Source: Apteryx mantelli
Taxonomy: Eukaryota; Chordata; Aves; Apterygiformes; Apterygidae
Length of the DNA: 64,000 nt
Assembly (NCBI RefSeq): GCF_036417845.1
Contig: NC_089979.1
Coordinates: 9,043,424 to 9,107,423, forward strand
Reading direction: 5' to 3'
Positions 1 to 13,238 of the stretch are shown here, in pieces. The position numbers and the translations under genes were made by a program. Position 1 is the first letter of the stretch; each line of letters opens with the position of its first letter. Below the pieces are notes generated by a model. It was given only the letters and a program-made list of their open reading frames with translations, had not been told where the DNA came from and did not search any database.

Positions 1-3000
1 CAAAACCAGCAGCAAGTGTTTAGTGGTTTATTTCTCTTTGGCAAACAATTTCTGCTAATCAAATTGTTTAAATTTTTTTCAAAGCTAAATCTTGTGAGAA
101 TCATGTCATTATTACAAAACAGCTTTATTCCAATAAATTATGCTTCTTAAATATATGTTATTAAGTTGACCAGCTGCACAGTGGTTGCAAGATGAATAAA
201 ACCAAAACCTGCATTCAACCCCAATCTTCAGAAATGGAAGACTAGCTAATCTCTTAACTACCCAGGCTATAATATGACTGGTTATTAAGTAAACCAAAAA
301 TAACTTTGTATAGATTTAGCAACAAGATGTTACCCTCAACATCCACTAAATTTAGCCACACAATGTGCCACAAATATGTATAAAGAGTAATATTTCATAA
401 TACTGGTCCCACAGTGAAAAAGAACAAAGTAGCTTTTTATACTTGCATACATACTGCAGAGTTTACTATTGCAAATTTTACGTTACACAGAAACATTCTT
501 TTGATGTTACAGTCTTTGTACTTTTACTGAAAACAATTTCATAAATTGCGAAGTTCTACAAATGTTTCAAAGGCAGGTATGTATTTCCTGCCAATAAAAG
601 GAAAAAAGGCAGCAAAAATAATAATTATATATATATATAAGTTTTAAGAACTCTAGTAACAACGCATGCAGAAATGACAAAAAGTCCTTATTTTTCTTTA
701 TTGGATAACATTTGCTCATCGCATTAAGATTTTGAGATTCAAAAAACCTGTTCTTTTGACATTGTACTCAAACTTTCCTCATTAGAATTTAGCAAGTTCT
801 TCTGTTAATTTTCAAGCAATAACTAACTTTCTATCCAGAGCTGCACTAACAAGATTTGATAATTCACATTATGTATACTAAAGCTTTTGCTGAATATGAG
901 CAATGTTGATGTTTGTTCTGTTGGAAAAAATTAGTATGAAAATGGTTATGTCTGATAGAGAAGATGAATTATATGAAGACGTTCCTTTGATTGCAAAGCT
1001 ACAAGTGGGCATTATGAAGAAGTATTACAAAGGGGAATCTAAACATGCTTTACAGTACTGAAACGTGATGATGTCTAAGGGCAAGCTACCTACCAGTCAG
1101 GTTATTTCCCCCACACACCTACCCCCAGTACTCCACACTAAGAGATTTGCCAAGGTTCCTCTAGCAGAAATTGTAAAAGGGCAATCTAACAAAAAAATAC
1201 ACTTTTGAAGACTGAGAAAAAGGTCTTTACCTTTTGCAGAAAAAATAACAAAACAAAAACCCCACAGCATTCCTGTTCAATAATGCAAGTGTTCTTTTAG
1301 TAAGAAGGACCAATAGCCTGCACTTTTTTTTTTTTTTTTTAATACCAATAGTCTGCAAGCATGCTGGAATTATATTTAATAATCCCAATAAAGTCTCATC
1401 CAAATTTCAAATCCTTTTTAGAGAGCAGGAAATTGTTAGCTGATGATATCTGCTTGATTTACATAAAGCTTGTTCTCCATTCTCAAGTTCCAGGGATTCC
1501 AACCCATGAGAATTACATAACTTTATTTGTAAAGCTGCAAAATTCACACAGCTTACATAACTTAAATGAGGTACCATTGGTCAGACAATCGTGCTCAGAT
1601 ACACAAATAGGAAAAGTTAAGTGGTAAATGTCATAGTTTTCATTTCTTCACAGTAAAAATACCTTCAAAAACCCATTTTCTCCAATGCAGCCAACAGATA
1701 CTAATGGACACAAGAACAATACTTTGCATTTTTACAACAATGTTTTCCATTTGACCCTTCAAAAGTGATCAACAAGCAGCAAATTACCCTGTGAAGTAAG
1801 AAAGCAACTATTTTAAGAGATGGAAAAACGGATGCAAAAACGCTAGGCAATATGCCTAAGTCCACACCTACAGAAAATCCAGAAACAGACACACATTTCC
1901 TGAATTCATGATAAAAAGTCTTTCCTTCCATCTCTCAGAGGATATAATACTAAATACATTCCATTCTGACCTCTCTGTAAACAGTCTTCCTGCATCTGCA
2001 AATTCTGCAAGCACTTATTTCTAACTCCCCACCTTTTAGCCTTCATTATATCAATAAAAAGCAGAATTTTCACAATCCTTTCAAATATCAGGCTGTCAGG
2101 TATCCCAGTCAACTGAAATTCAAAGCAAGGACCGTACAAAACAATATTTTCCAAAATCTTAAGGGGAAAAAGCTTTAACAGGTATCTCCTCCATATTGAG
2201 AAAAAAAAAAAAATCCATCCAGACATCAAGCCAAAGTACTGTTATTCTGATAACTAACCTACTTAAGCGAGCTGTTTCCACTCCAAAACTGCCACAAAGG
2301 ACATTTAACTATACTTCCTTCATTACCTAACTTATAGTTTAAATTTTTATAATCAATTATAAAAATCCATAGTCAGAATCATCACTTTTTTGAGCAAAAT
2401 CTGGCACTAGTAAGGGTTTTCTATGGGACAACCAGTAGAGAGCTGAAAACAGCAATAGAGAAAGAGATGTACCTTTAAGTCCAGAAATGCATCAATTTTA
2501 TACAAACTGTACGTCATACTCCTGGGAGGTAGCAGCTTAAGAACCAGCCTTGCAAATATTCATATGCTTGCAGATACGTGCAGTTTTATTGCTGTTTCAA
2601 TATCTTAAATACCCATTTGCGTTGTCAGTGACAGGGTGCGGGGTGTGTACGTGGAAGGGGCCTCATCCACCAAGATCGGAGACAGCACAAACTCTCTGGA
2701 CAGCCTGCTCCACTACCTGACTATCCTCATGGGGAAAAAGTTTCTCCTTGCATCTCACCTGAACCTCTCCTGTTTCAATTTATGCCTGCTCTCTCTTCTC
2801 CTTCCCCCATGCAGAACTGAAGTGCTTGGCTACATCTTCTTGATTATCTCGCTGTAGGTGCTAGTGGGTTCCCCCCAAAACCTTCTCTTCTCCAAGCTGA
2901 AGAAGCCCAGCTCCCTCAGCCTCTCCTCATGGGGCACATGCTCCAGGCCTCCGAGCATCTTTTATTTATTTAATAATCTTCTTTTATCAGTCAGTTCCAC

Positions 3001-5573
3001 CTTACCTACTATCTGATGACAGATGATCATGTGGGTTTTGAACAGAACTGCAGTTCATAGTTCGTTTTGGCTGGGCTTAAATTTAACAAGTGGTACAAAT
3101 GCATTATGTTAGATGACCTCCCTTGTAACAATATACTATGTTTTTCACTTTACAAAGGAAATAAATGCAGTTACCTCCACAATAAAGCAAAACACCACCA
3201 AAAATAAACACAGTTTGACAGCCTCTCCTTGCTGATCTGTCTGACCAGGCTTTCTTCTGTTCAGTATTTGTACAAGTCAAATGACACTGGTGACCCAAGC
3301 ACTGTATGCAAAAACTTCCTCATTAAAAAACAATGGTTTCTTCAAGCAATAAATAGTGAAGGTACACAATATCCTTTCCGAAGTTTAAGAAACCCATCTA
3401 ACAGAACAGCAAGTTTCATGAGATGCATTTCAGTAACTACTACACTGATGAAAATCTAAGAGTGTCTCAGAAAGCAAAAAGGGGCAGGCAGCACTTTATT
3501 AGAAGGTAGTGGGCTTTTTTTCTTTTTTCTAGAAGCATTTATTAACATTTAAAGTTCATTATATCATGTAATTTGTATCAGTGCTTAAACGACAGCAAGT
3601 TTTCAGAGAATGAAAAAATGAAAATCCTTTTAGAAACTATTTTTGAGCAAGTATTCTCAGTTGCTTGTAGAAAGAAAGTTGAGTTAAGCAATATTTCTGC
3701 TCTTCGATTTTTGCTTTGTTAGAAAATAGAGTTGCCTAACTTGTATGAAATCTCTTTATTATGTTTCTTTGGAGTATGTTCTATTTCTGCATGCAGCCAA
3801 GGGGAATGCATGCTGCTTATATATAGAAACAATTTAAAAAAAAAATCTGCCATCCCCTTGTGCAACAGGCAGACAACTAAGAAAAAAATAACATAGACTT
3901 ATTCTAGACTCTGTCACCCTAATAACAATAAAACAGCAGGCCTTCTCTAACAAGCGCTGTGTTTATTTACATGAATATAACTTCATTGACTTCATTTCCA
4001 ATAAAGGCTTGTTTTGAATGCTGCTGTAACTGCCAAATTTTAATATTAACTTCCTGCTCCTATATACAGTATCACAGAAGTTTACATTCACATAAACTAG
4101 ACCTTTTCTACTGGTGATCCAGCTGAGAAATCAATTCCTGGAAAGTTCAGAATACATCCTATTCTGCCTGAAAATACCAAGTACTCAGCTGTGCACTTTG
4201 CAACATGGCCCACGCAAATCTAGACAGGCACTCCAGAACTGACAGGTGACCCTACCCTTTGGAAAGCTGGATGAATCTGAAAAAAAGCTATATACATATT
4301 TAGTGATTTTGTTCTGATACAATTAATCTGAAGAAATTTTTAGGTATTAACTTTTGTTAGCTTATTATATTAACCCATTATCTTTAGTCACAGGAGGTCC
4401 TATAAGAAGTCAGCTTTATTAAAATTACTTTATTATTTTTATAGCACTACTCAGACAGTTTCATTATCCTGGCATTCAGTTAAAGATACAGTAAGCTGAA
4501 AATCCCCTCCATAGTAATAAATAAGAAGGGCTCTTTAAACCATATTTTCCTTTAAAGACCTGCTTATTCAAACAAACATTTCTGTACAGTTAAAATTAAA
4601 GCCCAACAGGTAAAACGTGCCAAGAAACCTGGGCATTTAACCCAATTTTTTCTACAGAGCACGAAACTATTGGAGTAAACATATGCAATCTGCAAAATGC
4701 AGATTTCTCTAACACATAATTTGGGATTAGCAGGATCAGACATTGACATGAACAAGAACACGCTCAGTTCTGTAAAAACACAACAAAAGCCTTTACATTT
4801 CCTAGTCCTTATCAATCATCGATAGCAGCTAAGAAAAACCACCTGGAGAGAAGCGTCAACTACCTGTGTCATCCACTTTAAAAACAGCAGACTGAAATAA
4901 CACAGCCAGCATATCCCATGCATTTAACTCACTTGTGTTAACTAAATTTTGGCTAAGAATTTGTCTTTCAAGAGAACAACTCTTTTTACAGTATCTGGGC
5001 TGTGTAGCATGGTCTTTGTGTCCAGAGATTTGCAGCTTGTAATCTTGACTCTTATGCCTGGCTGAGGCAGAGTCACAATTTTAAGCTCTTCATTCCTCCA
5101 ACTGTTCAATACAAATATGATCATACTTACCTATTTAACAAATTCTGATTAAGCATGTTTTTCAAAAAAATCAGTTTTGTGTACCTGCAAAGTCTGATTA
5201 CTAAATACAATATAAATGCATTTGCATACCTTCAGACTAAAATAAAAGTAGTCTTTGGTCACTGAAGTTTGCCACATTAACACATCTGATCATCTTGCAC
5301 ATGACACTGCATTCCACACTACTCTGAAAATGCCTTTTTCTTAATACAACTGCATAAGAAATTAAAAAAAAAAACAAAACAGAAATGCTTTGTTTGATTT
5401 CTGAAGAGAGACTATTTTCCTAAAATCTAATCATTTTAACAGATTTAGTATTTGGACTCTCACAAAGTTCATATGTGAAATGCAATTACTCAGTTTTATA
5501 ATCAGATGACATAACTTACAACACACACAAAATAATTTTGTTCTTAGCAAATACCGTACAGTGTCTTCCATAC
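1..5573 (-). other. PHF20L1: PHF20L1 intron 2 (partial)
   Basis: This AT-rich stretch follows the donor of the start-codon exon (minus-strand GT at 5573-5572). In human PHF20L1 the next exon carries the rest of the first Tudor domain, and I looked for its aromatic-rich peptide on the minus strand without finding it, so the intron probably runs off the left edge. It contains a CR1 fragment (about 2655-2958), a 17-base T run (1324-1340) and small A/T simple sequence. Several open frames of 60-107 codons occur, none with recognisable protein content. Confidence 0.75.
2655..2958 (-). mobile_element. CR1 LINE 3' fragment
   Basis: Read on the minus strand, this segment resembles the 3' end of avian CR1 retrotransposons: a stretch like the CR1 segment about leading with the terms for 'gctgaggagaggctgaggga' followed by a segment about 2690-2760 resembling the part around the conserved 'ggagcaggctgtccagagag'. 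The internal part is shortened relative to the usual consensus, so it is an old, 5'-truncated and internally deleted copy. It lies in PHF20L1 intron 2. Identification is from memory of the consensus; exact ends and subfamily are unknown. Confidence 0.75.
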
Positions 5574-5656
5574 CATTTTTGTAAATAGTCCAGTGCCTCC
5601 AAACGAGCACCAATCTCAAATGTGATTCCAGGACGATTTGGAGGCTTTTTACTCAT
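5574..5656 (-). CDS. PHF20L1: PHF20L1 first coding exon (start codon; N-terminal 27 codons)
   Basis: PHF20L1 is a nuclear chromatin reader with Tudor/MBT-like domains and a PHD finger that binds methylated lysines on histones and on DNMT1. Read on the minus strand, the exon starts at ATG 5656 and encodes 27 residues beginning [16 protein letters not shown], which match the human N-terminus almost exactly as I recall it, up to the start of the first Tudor domain. The exon is 5574-5679: it has a good acceptor (pyrimidine tract, then AG at 5681-5680), 23 bases of 5'UTR, and ends in a split codon (TG) before the donor GTATGG. The next expected codon in human is the final base of W, so the phase fits. 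Only this coding exon lies in the window. Confidence 0.93.
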
Positions 5657-5679
5657 CTTGATATTTTCTTTTCCACTAC
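5657..5679 (-). other. PHF20L1: PHF20L1 exon 2, 5'UTR part
   Basis: These 23 bases lie between the acceptor AG (5681-5680 on the minus strand) and the ATG at 5656. They contain no ATG of their own. They are joined in the mRNA to the non-coding CpG-island exon ending at 6829. Confidence 0.75.
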
Positions 5680-6828
5680 CTTTAAAGGAAAAAAAAAAGA
5701 TTATTATTAAAACACAACGTTGTTTTAAAATGCATCATTGATAGCAAATACACGCCAGAGGTTGGGAACAGATGTGAAATTACTAAAGCACATTACGTTC
5801 CTATTGCCAATTAACTGCTTGGTTACTGGAAGTTAACAAAAATCTGTCAAGACCAAAAAAAAGCATTTGAAAAGGTTTGCGCATTTGTATTCAGATTTCT
5901 TTCCCTGCCTAAAGACAGTCACCAACCTGAAGACTAACCCTGGAGCAAGAAGATCCTGGAACAAAAAACTGATACTACACTATATTGCAACTCCCTGACA
6001 TCCTTTTGGAACATCATTATCAGAGTAACCTAGAGCCAAAGGGTTTTCTCTCCTCTGCTGTGGAAAAGGTCATGAACAAGAACAAAAAAGAAACGTCTTA
6101 CAAAAAATCTAAATGGCAAGATGGCCATGGCCTAAAGGACAGGTAACATGAAATTAGAAAAAGAAAGAAAAAGAAAAAAAAGAAGAGGAAAAAAAAGCCA
6201 TGTTTAAGCTTTGTAAACAGTCTTGAGCCTCATTCACAGCACTGGGTAAGTTTCATCTCCAAGGGCCTTTATTTTTTTAGTTCAGCTACTATTCAAAAAT
6301 TATTTTTCTGGGCGACTATTACCTTTATTAGTGTGAACTTCTAATCTACTATTACTTTCATTACTGTGAAGCACGGAGCAGCTCAGGGCTGAACACGCCG
6401 GCTCCCGCGGAGGAGAAAGGGTGACAGGGCGCAGGGCCGGCGAGGACCCGGCTCCAGCGCACGAGAGGGGCAGCGCGGGTCGCTGCTCTTTAACAGCCCT
6501 GCCGTGTCAGCGCCGGAGCCGCACGCCGGGCAGCCGCGAACCCCGAGGCGGCCCGCGCTGCCCGCCGAGCGCGCAGGACACAAAGGGGTCCTGCCGGGCC
6601 GGGCCGCGATGGGCTCGGCTGCGCTGCGCTGGGCTGCGCTGCGCCGCGCCGAGCCGAGCCGAGCCGGCGCCCCCGGCCGGGGGCCCAGCGCCCACAGGCC
6701 GCACCGCGCGGGCAGCGGCGGCCGCGGCGCGGGCAGGGCCCCGCGAGGCCTAGGGGGCGGCGGGGGCCCGCCGGGCGGGGGCCCGCGCCCGGGGCCGCCC
6801 TGGCTCGCTCGCTCGCCGCGCTCCTTAC
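5680..6828 (-). other. PHF20L1: PHF20L1 intron 1
   Basis: The donor GTAAGG starts at 6828 on the minus strand inside the CpG island, and the acceptor ends at 5680. The first 450 bases are extremely GC-rich and belong to the island, while the remainder is AT-rich with an A/G-rich patch at about 6155-6195. The plus strand at 6753-6781 has four G runs capable of forming a quadruplex. No coding exon was seen. Confidence 0.7.
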
Positions 6829-7050
6829 CGCCTCCTGCGACTCCCAAGGCGGCGGCGGGGCCGGCGCGGCCCGCAGCCCCGGCGCGGCGCCACCTGCTCC
6901 CGCTCGGCGCGGGGTGTCCAGCGCGGCGGCCGCCCTCACAGCCCCATCCTCCCCGCGCCCCGCAGCGCCCCGCCGCTGCGTCACCACCCTGCGACGGCCC
7001 GCGAGGCGCGGCCCGGCGCCGCCATGCCACCGCCGCCGCCGCCCCCGGCA
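6829..7050 (-). other. PHF20L1: PHF20L1 non-coding exon 1 (5' end approximate)
   Basis: A strong minus-strand donor (GGCG followed by GTAAGG, GT at 6828-6827) lies in the CpG island 1.15 kb upstream of the start-codon exon. The human gene likewise begins with a non-coding exon. The 3' boundary at 6829 is supported by the donor. The 5' end is a guess placed near the E-box, since no TATA box is visible and such promoters start at several sites. Confidence 0.55.
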
Positions 7051-7161
7051 CGTGACTGCGGAGCCGCCGCCGCGTGACGCGCGCGGGGCCGGGCGGGGCC
7101 GGGAGGAGCCGGGCGGGGGAGGGAGATGGGGAAAGCGCGGGGAGACAAAGGGAAGCGGCTG

Positions 7162-7173
7162 CGCGCATGCGCG
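7162..7173. promoter_or_regulatory. NRF1 site
   Basis: The palindrome CGCGCATGCGCG fits the NRF1 consensus (YGCGCAYGCGCR). It sits at the upstream edge of the PHF20L1 CpG island, about 330 bases from the exon 1 donor, a typical position for an activating site in a housekeeping promoter. Confidence 0.6.
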
Positions 7174-9235
7174 AGAGGACTGCGCGGTGATTGACAGCTC
7201 GGCTGGAGGCGAGGGGCGGGGCGCGAAATTGGGTTTTAATGGCCGTTAGCGCGCGCGAGGCCGCCTGTCCGGCGGGGGGGGGGGGCACTTATGAGGAGGG
7301 TTTTTTGTCGTGTTTTGTTCCCTCCATGTTTTTTTTTTTTTTTCCTCCTTTCAAGGAAATGGGAGTGAGCAGGAGAAACTGAAGGGGGAATGAGCCATGT
7401 GGAAAATAAATTTAAAAAAAAAGCTTTGTTTTTCCATTCCCTTGCTGCTCTCTCAGGCCTATGTTGGCTGCCCGGGGGTGAGGGCGGTGGGGTGTCCCAT
7501 GGGGACCGCAGGACCCGGGATGCCTCCTGCTCTCTGTCCCACCTGGGCTGGGACATAGTGCAAGGGGATGATGTGCTTAAGTCTGCAAAGCCAATAAAAT
7601 GCAGCTATTATCTTTCACAGCAAAACTAGTGAGCAGTAACTTTAGCCAAGACTTTTTTAGCACAAAAAAGTCTCGGATATATAGTCTTGTCTCTTACGAA
7701 AATGAGGCTTGCATGACTGTGTTGCCAGTGTGCAATTCCGATCTAGGTCTGAGACTTCTGTCCTCCCTCATTCAGGCTTGACAGAGAGACAAAAGTCTCA
7801 TCTTATTCAAGTCTGTTTTGTTAAAATACCCACCTGGATAGGGAAAAGTGACCCTGTTGATCTCTCCAGGACCAAGAGGCTCAGACGCTTACACCCTTTT
7901 AGACATGAGAACATTGCAAAGCAGAGAGATGTAGGAAGATAGATTTCATTCCTTACGCTCCTAACAAAATGTTATGTTTAATCCTGTTGCAAAGCACATG
8001 TCTTTAGCATTGTGACTATTCTACAGACCATAAATTGGAAACCAAACGGGATAGGAGATTTTATTTTGCCAGTCAGTGACTCACAGAGAGAGACTTGGAG
8101 GGGGAAGAGAGGAGTTCATGATCAGCTGAACATGAGCTCATGGTGTGCTGTTAATGCTAAAAAGACTAATGCAGTCTTTGCAAAGCACATGTACATGGAA
8201 ATACTGAGTAGGAGTAGAGAGGTGACATTATCTCTGTACTTGGCACCAGTACACCATTATTAGAGAAACTTACAGTTCAGAAGGACCATCCAAAATCAAG
8301 TTCAGAAAAGGTCTGGGAGAATGATCTAACAACTGGGAAAACAGTACTATGATAAGAGACCCAGACATCTGTTGGTTTATTTTGCCGTTTCTTTTATTTG
8401 TGGCTGCTGAGATTAGTCCATAAAAGGACTATTTTAAGTGTCAGATAGTGAGGCCAAAGGGTAACAGTGAGCTAAATAAAACTTCATCTTTGTTTTTACC
8501 CTTGTTGTTGTAGCAGGGAAAATTTAAAGTGACTGCTGGTGCTTGTATTTAAATGGTGCCTGCATGCCAAGAGTGATTGTCTAACAAACATTATACAGCA
8601 GCACCTTTGCCCCTTTCTATCCATTTGTGTACGAAGCTTAGTCATAGCCGGGCTTTATTCCGTCATCATCTGTCATTTTCCTGCCACCTCCTATGTCCAC
8701 TTTGATACCCTGACTGGCAGCTCTTCAGTTACTATGTCCTCTTCTTTGATTCCTCTGTCCTTCACTTTTTCTCAGAAACTACCTCTTCTCTAGAAATTCC
8801 CTCCCTCATTTTGTGAAGTTTTCCACTATCTCACCAAACACTTCCTCTCTTTTCCTTTTAAAGCCCTAAATTTTCCAGATGCTGGGAAATATCCTGAGGT
8901 GGCTGAGTTTTGGAGTTTTTTCTGACCTTGTATGGGAAAAGAGAGTAACTGACAGTCATTGCCAAGGAAACCAAACAAAACAGTAACCCAGTAGGTTTGG
9001 GACACCAACCCCAGTCTTTTCCAGTTTTGAAAGATTCTGAAGCTGGGAATTCTTTACCCAATTACACTCTGGATCTTTGCAGAATGCTGTTAACTCAAGA
9101 AATGATTTCTCCGAGAGAGCTGGCTGTTTGCTGCACAGGTATTGCAGCCACAGCACTGTATTTCACTGCACATTAGAGAGGTGACGTGAAGCTATTAGAC
9201 AAGAGTCATAGCTTGGCTCTATACTAGCATATAGC

Positions 9236-9265
9236 ATATACTAGCATACTGGCATGCTAGTATAT
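9236..9265. repeat. Inverted repeat (12-bp arms, 6-base loop)
   Basis: Arms 9236-9247 and 9254-9265 are perfect reverse complements with a 6-base spacer. They lie within a longer patch (about 9221-9281) in which variants of TAGCATATA recur in both orientations. It could form a cruciform or RNA hairpin, but nothing ties it to a gene. Confidence 0.7.
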
Positions 9266-12200
9266 AGCATATAATACTAGCACTATTGTAAGGCTGAAGT
9301 ATGGTAAGATGAGGATGCTAGAAATGAGACCTGCTGAGGCCAGGTTAGTAACAAAATTTGTGTTTTTACATGTACGTCTAACCTGTGAAAGCATCCCAAA
9401 TCCATGCAATTGCATGGCTGGAAGGGAGCTGCTGCCTGTTCTGGATGATGGCAGCTTTGCTCTGCTGTGTTAGAGCCCAGCTAAGCACCTTCTGTATATC
9501 CATTTGATATCTCTTGTGGGCATACACAGCACTCACTGCGCTATGAATATTCTTTTGCAATGAATGTTGGACCTCTTGAGATTTAATTGTGTTTGTGCCT
9601 TGGAATCTCCTGTGCAATGTGTTGCTTACTTCTGCCTTACATATTATAGCCATATGTTTTGGGTTGTGTTTTGATTTTGGGGAGTTTTCTGTAGCTTTGA
9701 ACACATCAGTAAATATTTTACTGAGTTTTTTTAAGGCCTTGATGAGAAAAGTACTGAAACCAAAACTTGTAATACCTGCTCTGGTTGTACATTGATTTTC
9801 TGGATTATCTCCCTGAGAGACTGTAATTCAGCATATACTTTATGGTGAATCAACAGAGCACTTGATTCACAAGTACATCTACTGGTAAGTTTTTCAAGAT
9901 TTCCCTTTTTTGATAGCTGAGTTCATAGCTAATAGAGGAGTGGGACAGAAGGAATATCTTGGCAAGAAATGACTGTATTTGAGTCACCATTTTGAGCACT
10001 CAGCAGCAGTATGTTTAGCTCAATTATGAGGCTTTCAGGAAATATTGTAAGAGAAAAAGAGATGGAAATACAGTTCCTGACAGGCAGGTCACTGCAAAAC
10101 ATGCACTCTTTCAAGTACAGTTTTGCTACCTGCAGTCAGATTGCTGTTATGAACATATAGAGGGAAGCTGGATCTGGGACTGAGGGAGAGCAAAACTCAA
10201 AAACTCTTATCTGTCCAAGCTGATGGAGTCCAGCGTTGAGAATAAAGACAAATCCATTACATGTACTGGCAGACAATACAGCTCCCTTTTTAAAACTAAT
10301 GCAATGCTTTCCTGTCTCCTTTTTGGTCCTGTGAAAGCTGAAGTGTGCTCAGGGCCTAAAGGGTGGTTGTCAACACAGAGATAAGCCCTGAGTGTCCAAC
10401 CTTGCCTGTAAAATGTCTGCAAAGTGTCAAGCATATGTTTATGGGAGGAGTCACTGGTTTCTTGGTCTGGGTCTGTGCTGGCATCCCATGGACAGGTTCC
10501 TGGAGGGCTATCATAGTTCTGCTTTCTGTCCTTAATTGCCTGCTAGGCCACATTTAAATCCTTAATCTTTATGCAGTACTGGATAGCATCCAAGCTGTAA
10601 ATGCACAGTTTAGTGCAGTGTATCATGATTCTCCACTGGATACCAAGGCTGGCTGTGCCTTTTCTTGTCCCTAGCAGTTGAACTAGTTCAGGACATCAGC
10701 ATGAGTTCAGCTGGAAACATGACAAGCAAGCATGGCATAGGCATACCAGGAAGAAATGCAACACGTTCCAGAAAGGCCTGTGGACATTCTGTGCAAGCTT
10801 AACAAAGTAGACTCTGCTTAAATACTGGCACAGAGGCAGCAAGTGACTCAGTCACTGTCAATCTACAGCGGTTAATTACATACAGAGAGTCTGACTGATG
10901 AGGGTGCTGTGTAAACCCACATGGAAGAATAGCATTTTGAAGAGCCCTGTTAGAGTACCACTGCTAGCTGCTATCTTCATTGATGCATTCAGCAGTGTGA
11001 TTTATTATAGAAATGACCATGACATCAGTACCATCAGTACTTTATCAACCAGTGTTGTCTCATGAACCAATGTTACCAAAATCTTCCCAACTATATATTC
11101 TCAGTATACGTTAAGAGTACTTTAGAATTATATGATGGCCAGAAGCCTTCACTGCACATCAATACAAGATCCTCCACTGTTGGTTCATGTAGAACACATC
11201 AAGACAGTCACAGAAATCAGCCAGTGTCCCAGGTACACTGATCAGCCATACATCACCACCTCCAGAGGAACATTTATTTTCATTTTGGGACTCATAAAGT
11301 AGCAAGAAAACTCCTTAACAGTGATTCAGATTTTATCTGTCCACATAGAGTACCAAATGGGTGTGCTAAGGATGTGCATGACCAGGTGGTCTGTTCAGCT
11401 TTCAGGCACCAAGATGCTGCTATCTAGGTGGTGTGTCCAGTACTGCCTGAAGTGATGTAGAAGACATGCTACGTAGGCAATTGAGTCTTGATGTTTCCTG
11501 GGTTCTTCTTAGGTTGGCAACCATCTGCTGGGTTTGGATGTACCTTTCTGTATCCTTTCCAGGTGATGGTGGTCAATCTCTCCATACTGTCTCACCAGGT
11601 TTACTCCCTGTCCTTTTCCTCCCAGTCTGGGTGTCCTGAGACTCTGCATGTACACGTGCTGGGATCTTGATGACCTGCAAGTCTAGGTGCCAACACATGC
11701 CATTCATGTAGCCCTTTCCCTAATACCCCCATTCCTATTCATTCCCCATTCAGACCAGTGATCAATGGATCAATGTTTCTATTGCATTGCTCTACAATAA
11801 GATGCAGCTAGAACATAATTTGGCCAACAGGAAAATATTTACCACTGGCTCTCTCCTGGCCATCTCTAACACTTCAGAGTGCTAATTCATGAAATTTTGT
11901 AGTACTTAATGAAACTAAGACAGCTAGGTAATACAATAAAGATGTTTTTGTTGTTTCTTCCTCCTTCCTGTTCAGTGATGGTCAGTATTCACACATCTTC
12001 TCATGAGGAAGTTTACAAAGAGGGTCCACCATTTATATTTGGGACCTAAACTTCTGCTTTGACTGATGGATTTGGATAATAGCCTTCTCCTTTTGTGTTC
12101 TTTGTCTGCTAATATAGTTTTCAAAGAAGCAGTACTTTTTCAAGGTACTTTTTCAAAGGAGCTGCAGATTCTAATGGAAGCCCTTCTCTTCTTTTGCCTA

Positions 12201-13051
12201 TATATGCTTTCCTATTGCTCTTGTATATTGATGTGACATTGGACAAAATTTCTCTCAAACTTATTCCCACCTCTAAATGAAGTTTATTTGCCTACCAAAT
12301 TTCCTTCTGAAACCGTAACAAAGAGTAAGGAGATGTGACACAGACTAGCTGTGGCTTTGCACAGGTAAGTATTATTATGTATTGCAGGCCTGATTGATTT
12401 AGATCCTTTCTAAACACTTTTCTTTTTCTATCTGTACTAGTGTAACATGGAGGTAGCTACCATAGCATTACTGCATGTAAGCTATTTTTCAGATTGAAGC
12501 AGTGTGGATGTACCAGCAAGCTCAGAACTAACTCTAAGGTCTATAGGTCTATGCACTGTACTCCACCATGAAGAGAAGAGAGAAGAGAAGCTTCTATATA
12601 AAAGAGTAAAAAGATACGTGGTATTTTGTATTGCAGTTTCTCATTTCCTTCCTTTTGTGGGCTGAATGTGTTATGCATGTAACAGACATAAAACTCCTGC
12701 ACAGTCAGATTGCTGGTATATTGATTTCCTAGAATTTGTAATCTTAAGGCAGAAGTGAGGCCTCGGGTGGGGCAGGCCCTTTGAAGAGCAACAGGAATGG
12801 CAAAAGAACAGCTGTATATAAACTTTTGTCTATGTATAAATCAGGGGGTAGCACCTGCCTATAAAACTCTGCTATACCAGAAGCTCTGTACAAAAATATC
12901 AACCATCTTCATATAATATCTGCCAAGGAAGTGTAATTTCTTACACAGAAGATTTTGTGCATTTACCAATACACAAAGTTTATGCATCAACAACTGTTGG
13001 AGCAGTGATTTTCATATATGAATGTTAGTTAGACAAAGTATGTTTTAACTA

Positions 13052-13075
13052 TATAGTCAACCAAAGTTGACTATA
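13052..13075. repeat. Inverted repeat (10-bp arms, 4-base loop)
   Basis: TATAGTCAAC at 13052-13061 and its reverse complement at 13066-13075 flank the 4-base loop CAAA. A further partial copy of the arm (TATAGTCAA) overlaps and follows it to about 13080. No function is evident. Confidence 0.7.
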
Positions 13076-13238
13076 GTCAAAGACCAAAGTACTTCAAAAA
13101 AACTGCCAAGGCTCAAAATTAAATACTTCCTATTGAGAAAAAGATGAAGAGAAACCAAAAGAAAACACTCCCAGGAAGTAACCTGCACTGATAATTCATG
13201 TATATTTAGAATATCTATCTTCAGTATAGAAAATTATA

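Larger units (their letters stand above)
6380..7290. promoter_or_regulatory. PHF20L1: CpG island promoter of PHF20L1
   Basis: About 900 bases are GC-rich and dense in CpG, sharply bounded by AT-rich DNA on both sides. Visible motifs are a full NRF1 palindrome CGCGCATGCGCG (7162-7173), an E-box of the USF type CACGTGAC (7049-7056), several GC boxes (7075-7125 and around 7209) and an inverted CCAAT (ATTGG near 7226). These lie just upstream of the inferred minus-strand first exon. The TSS is inferred to be about 6950-7150. Whether the island also fires towards TMEM71 is unknown. Confidence 0.85.

Noticed and set aside
6383..7288. A 301-codon open frame on the minus strand, plus several others over the same region.
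   Set aside because: Low-complexity A, P, G and R composition in several frames at once is a by-product of the CpG island. The region is promoter and non-coding exon 1 of PHF20L1.
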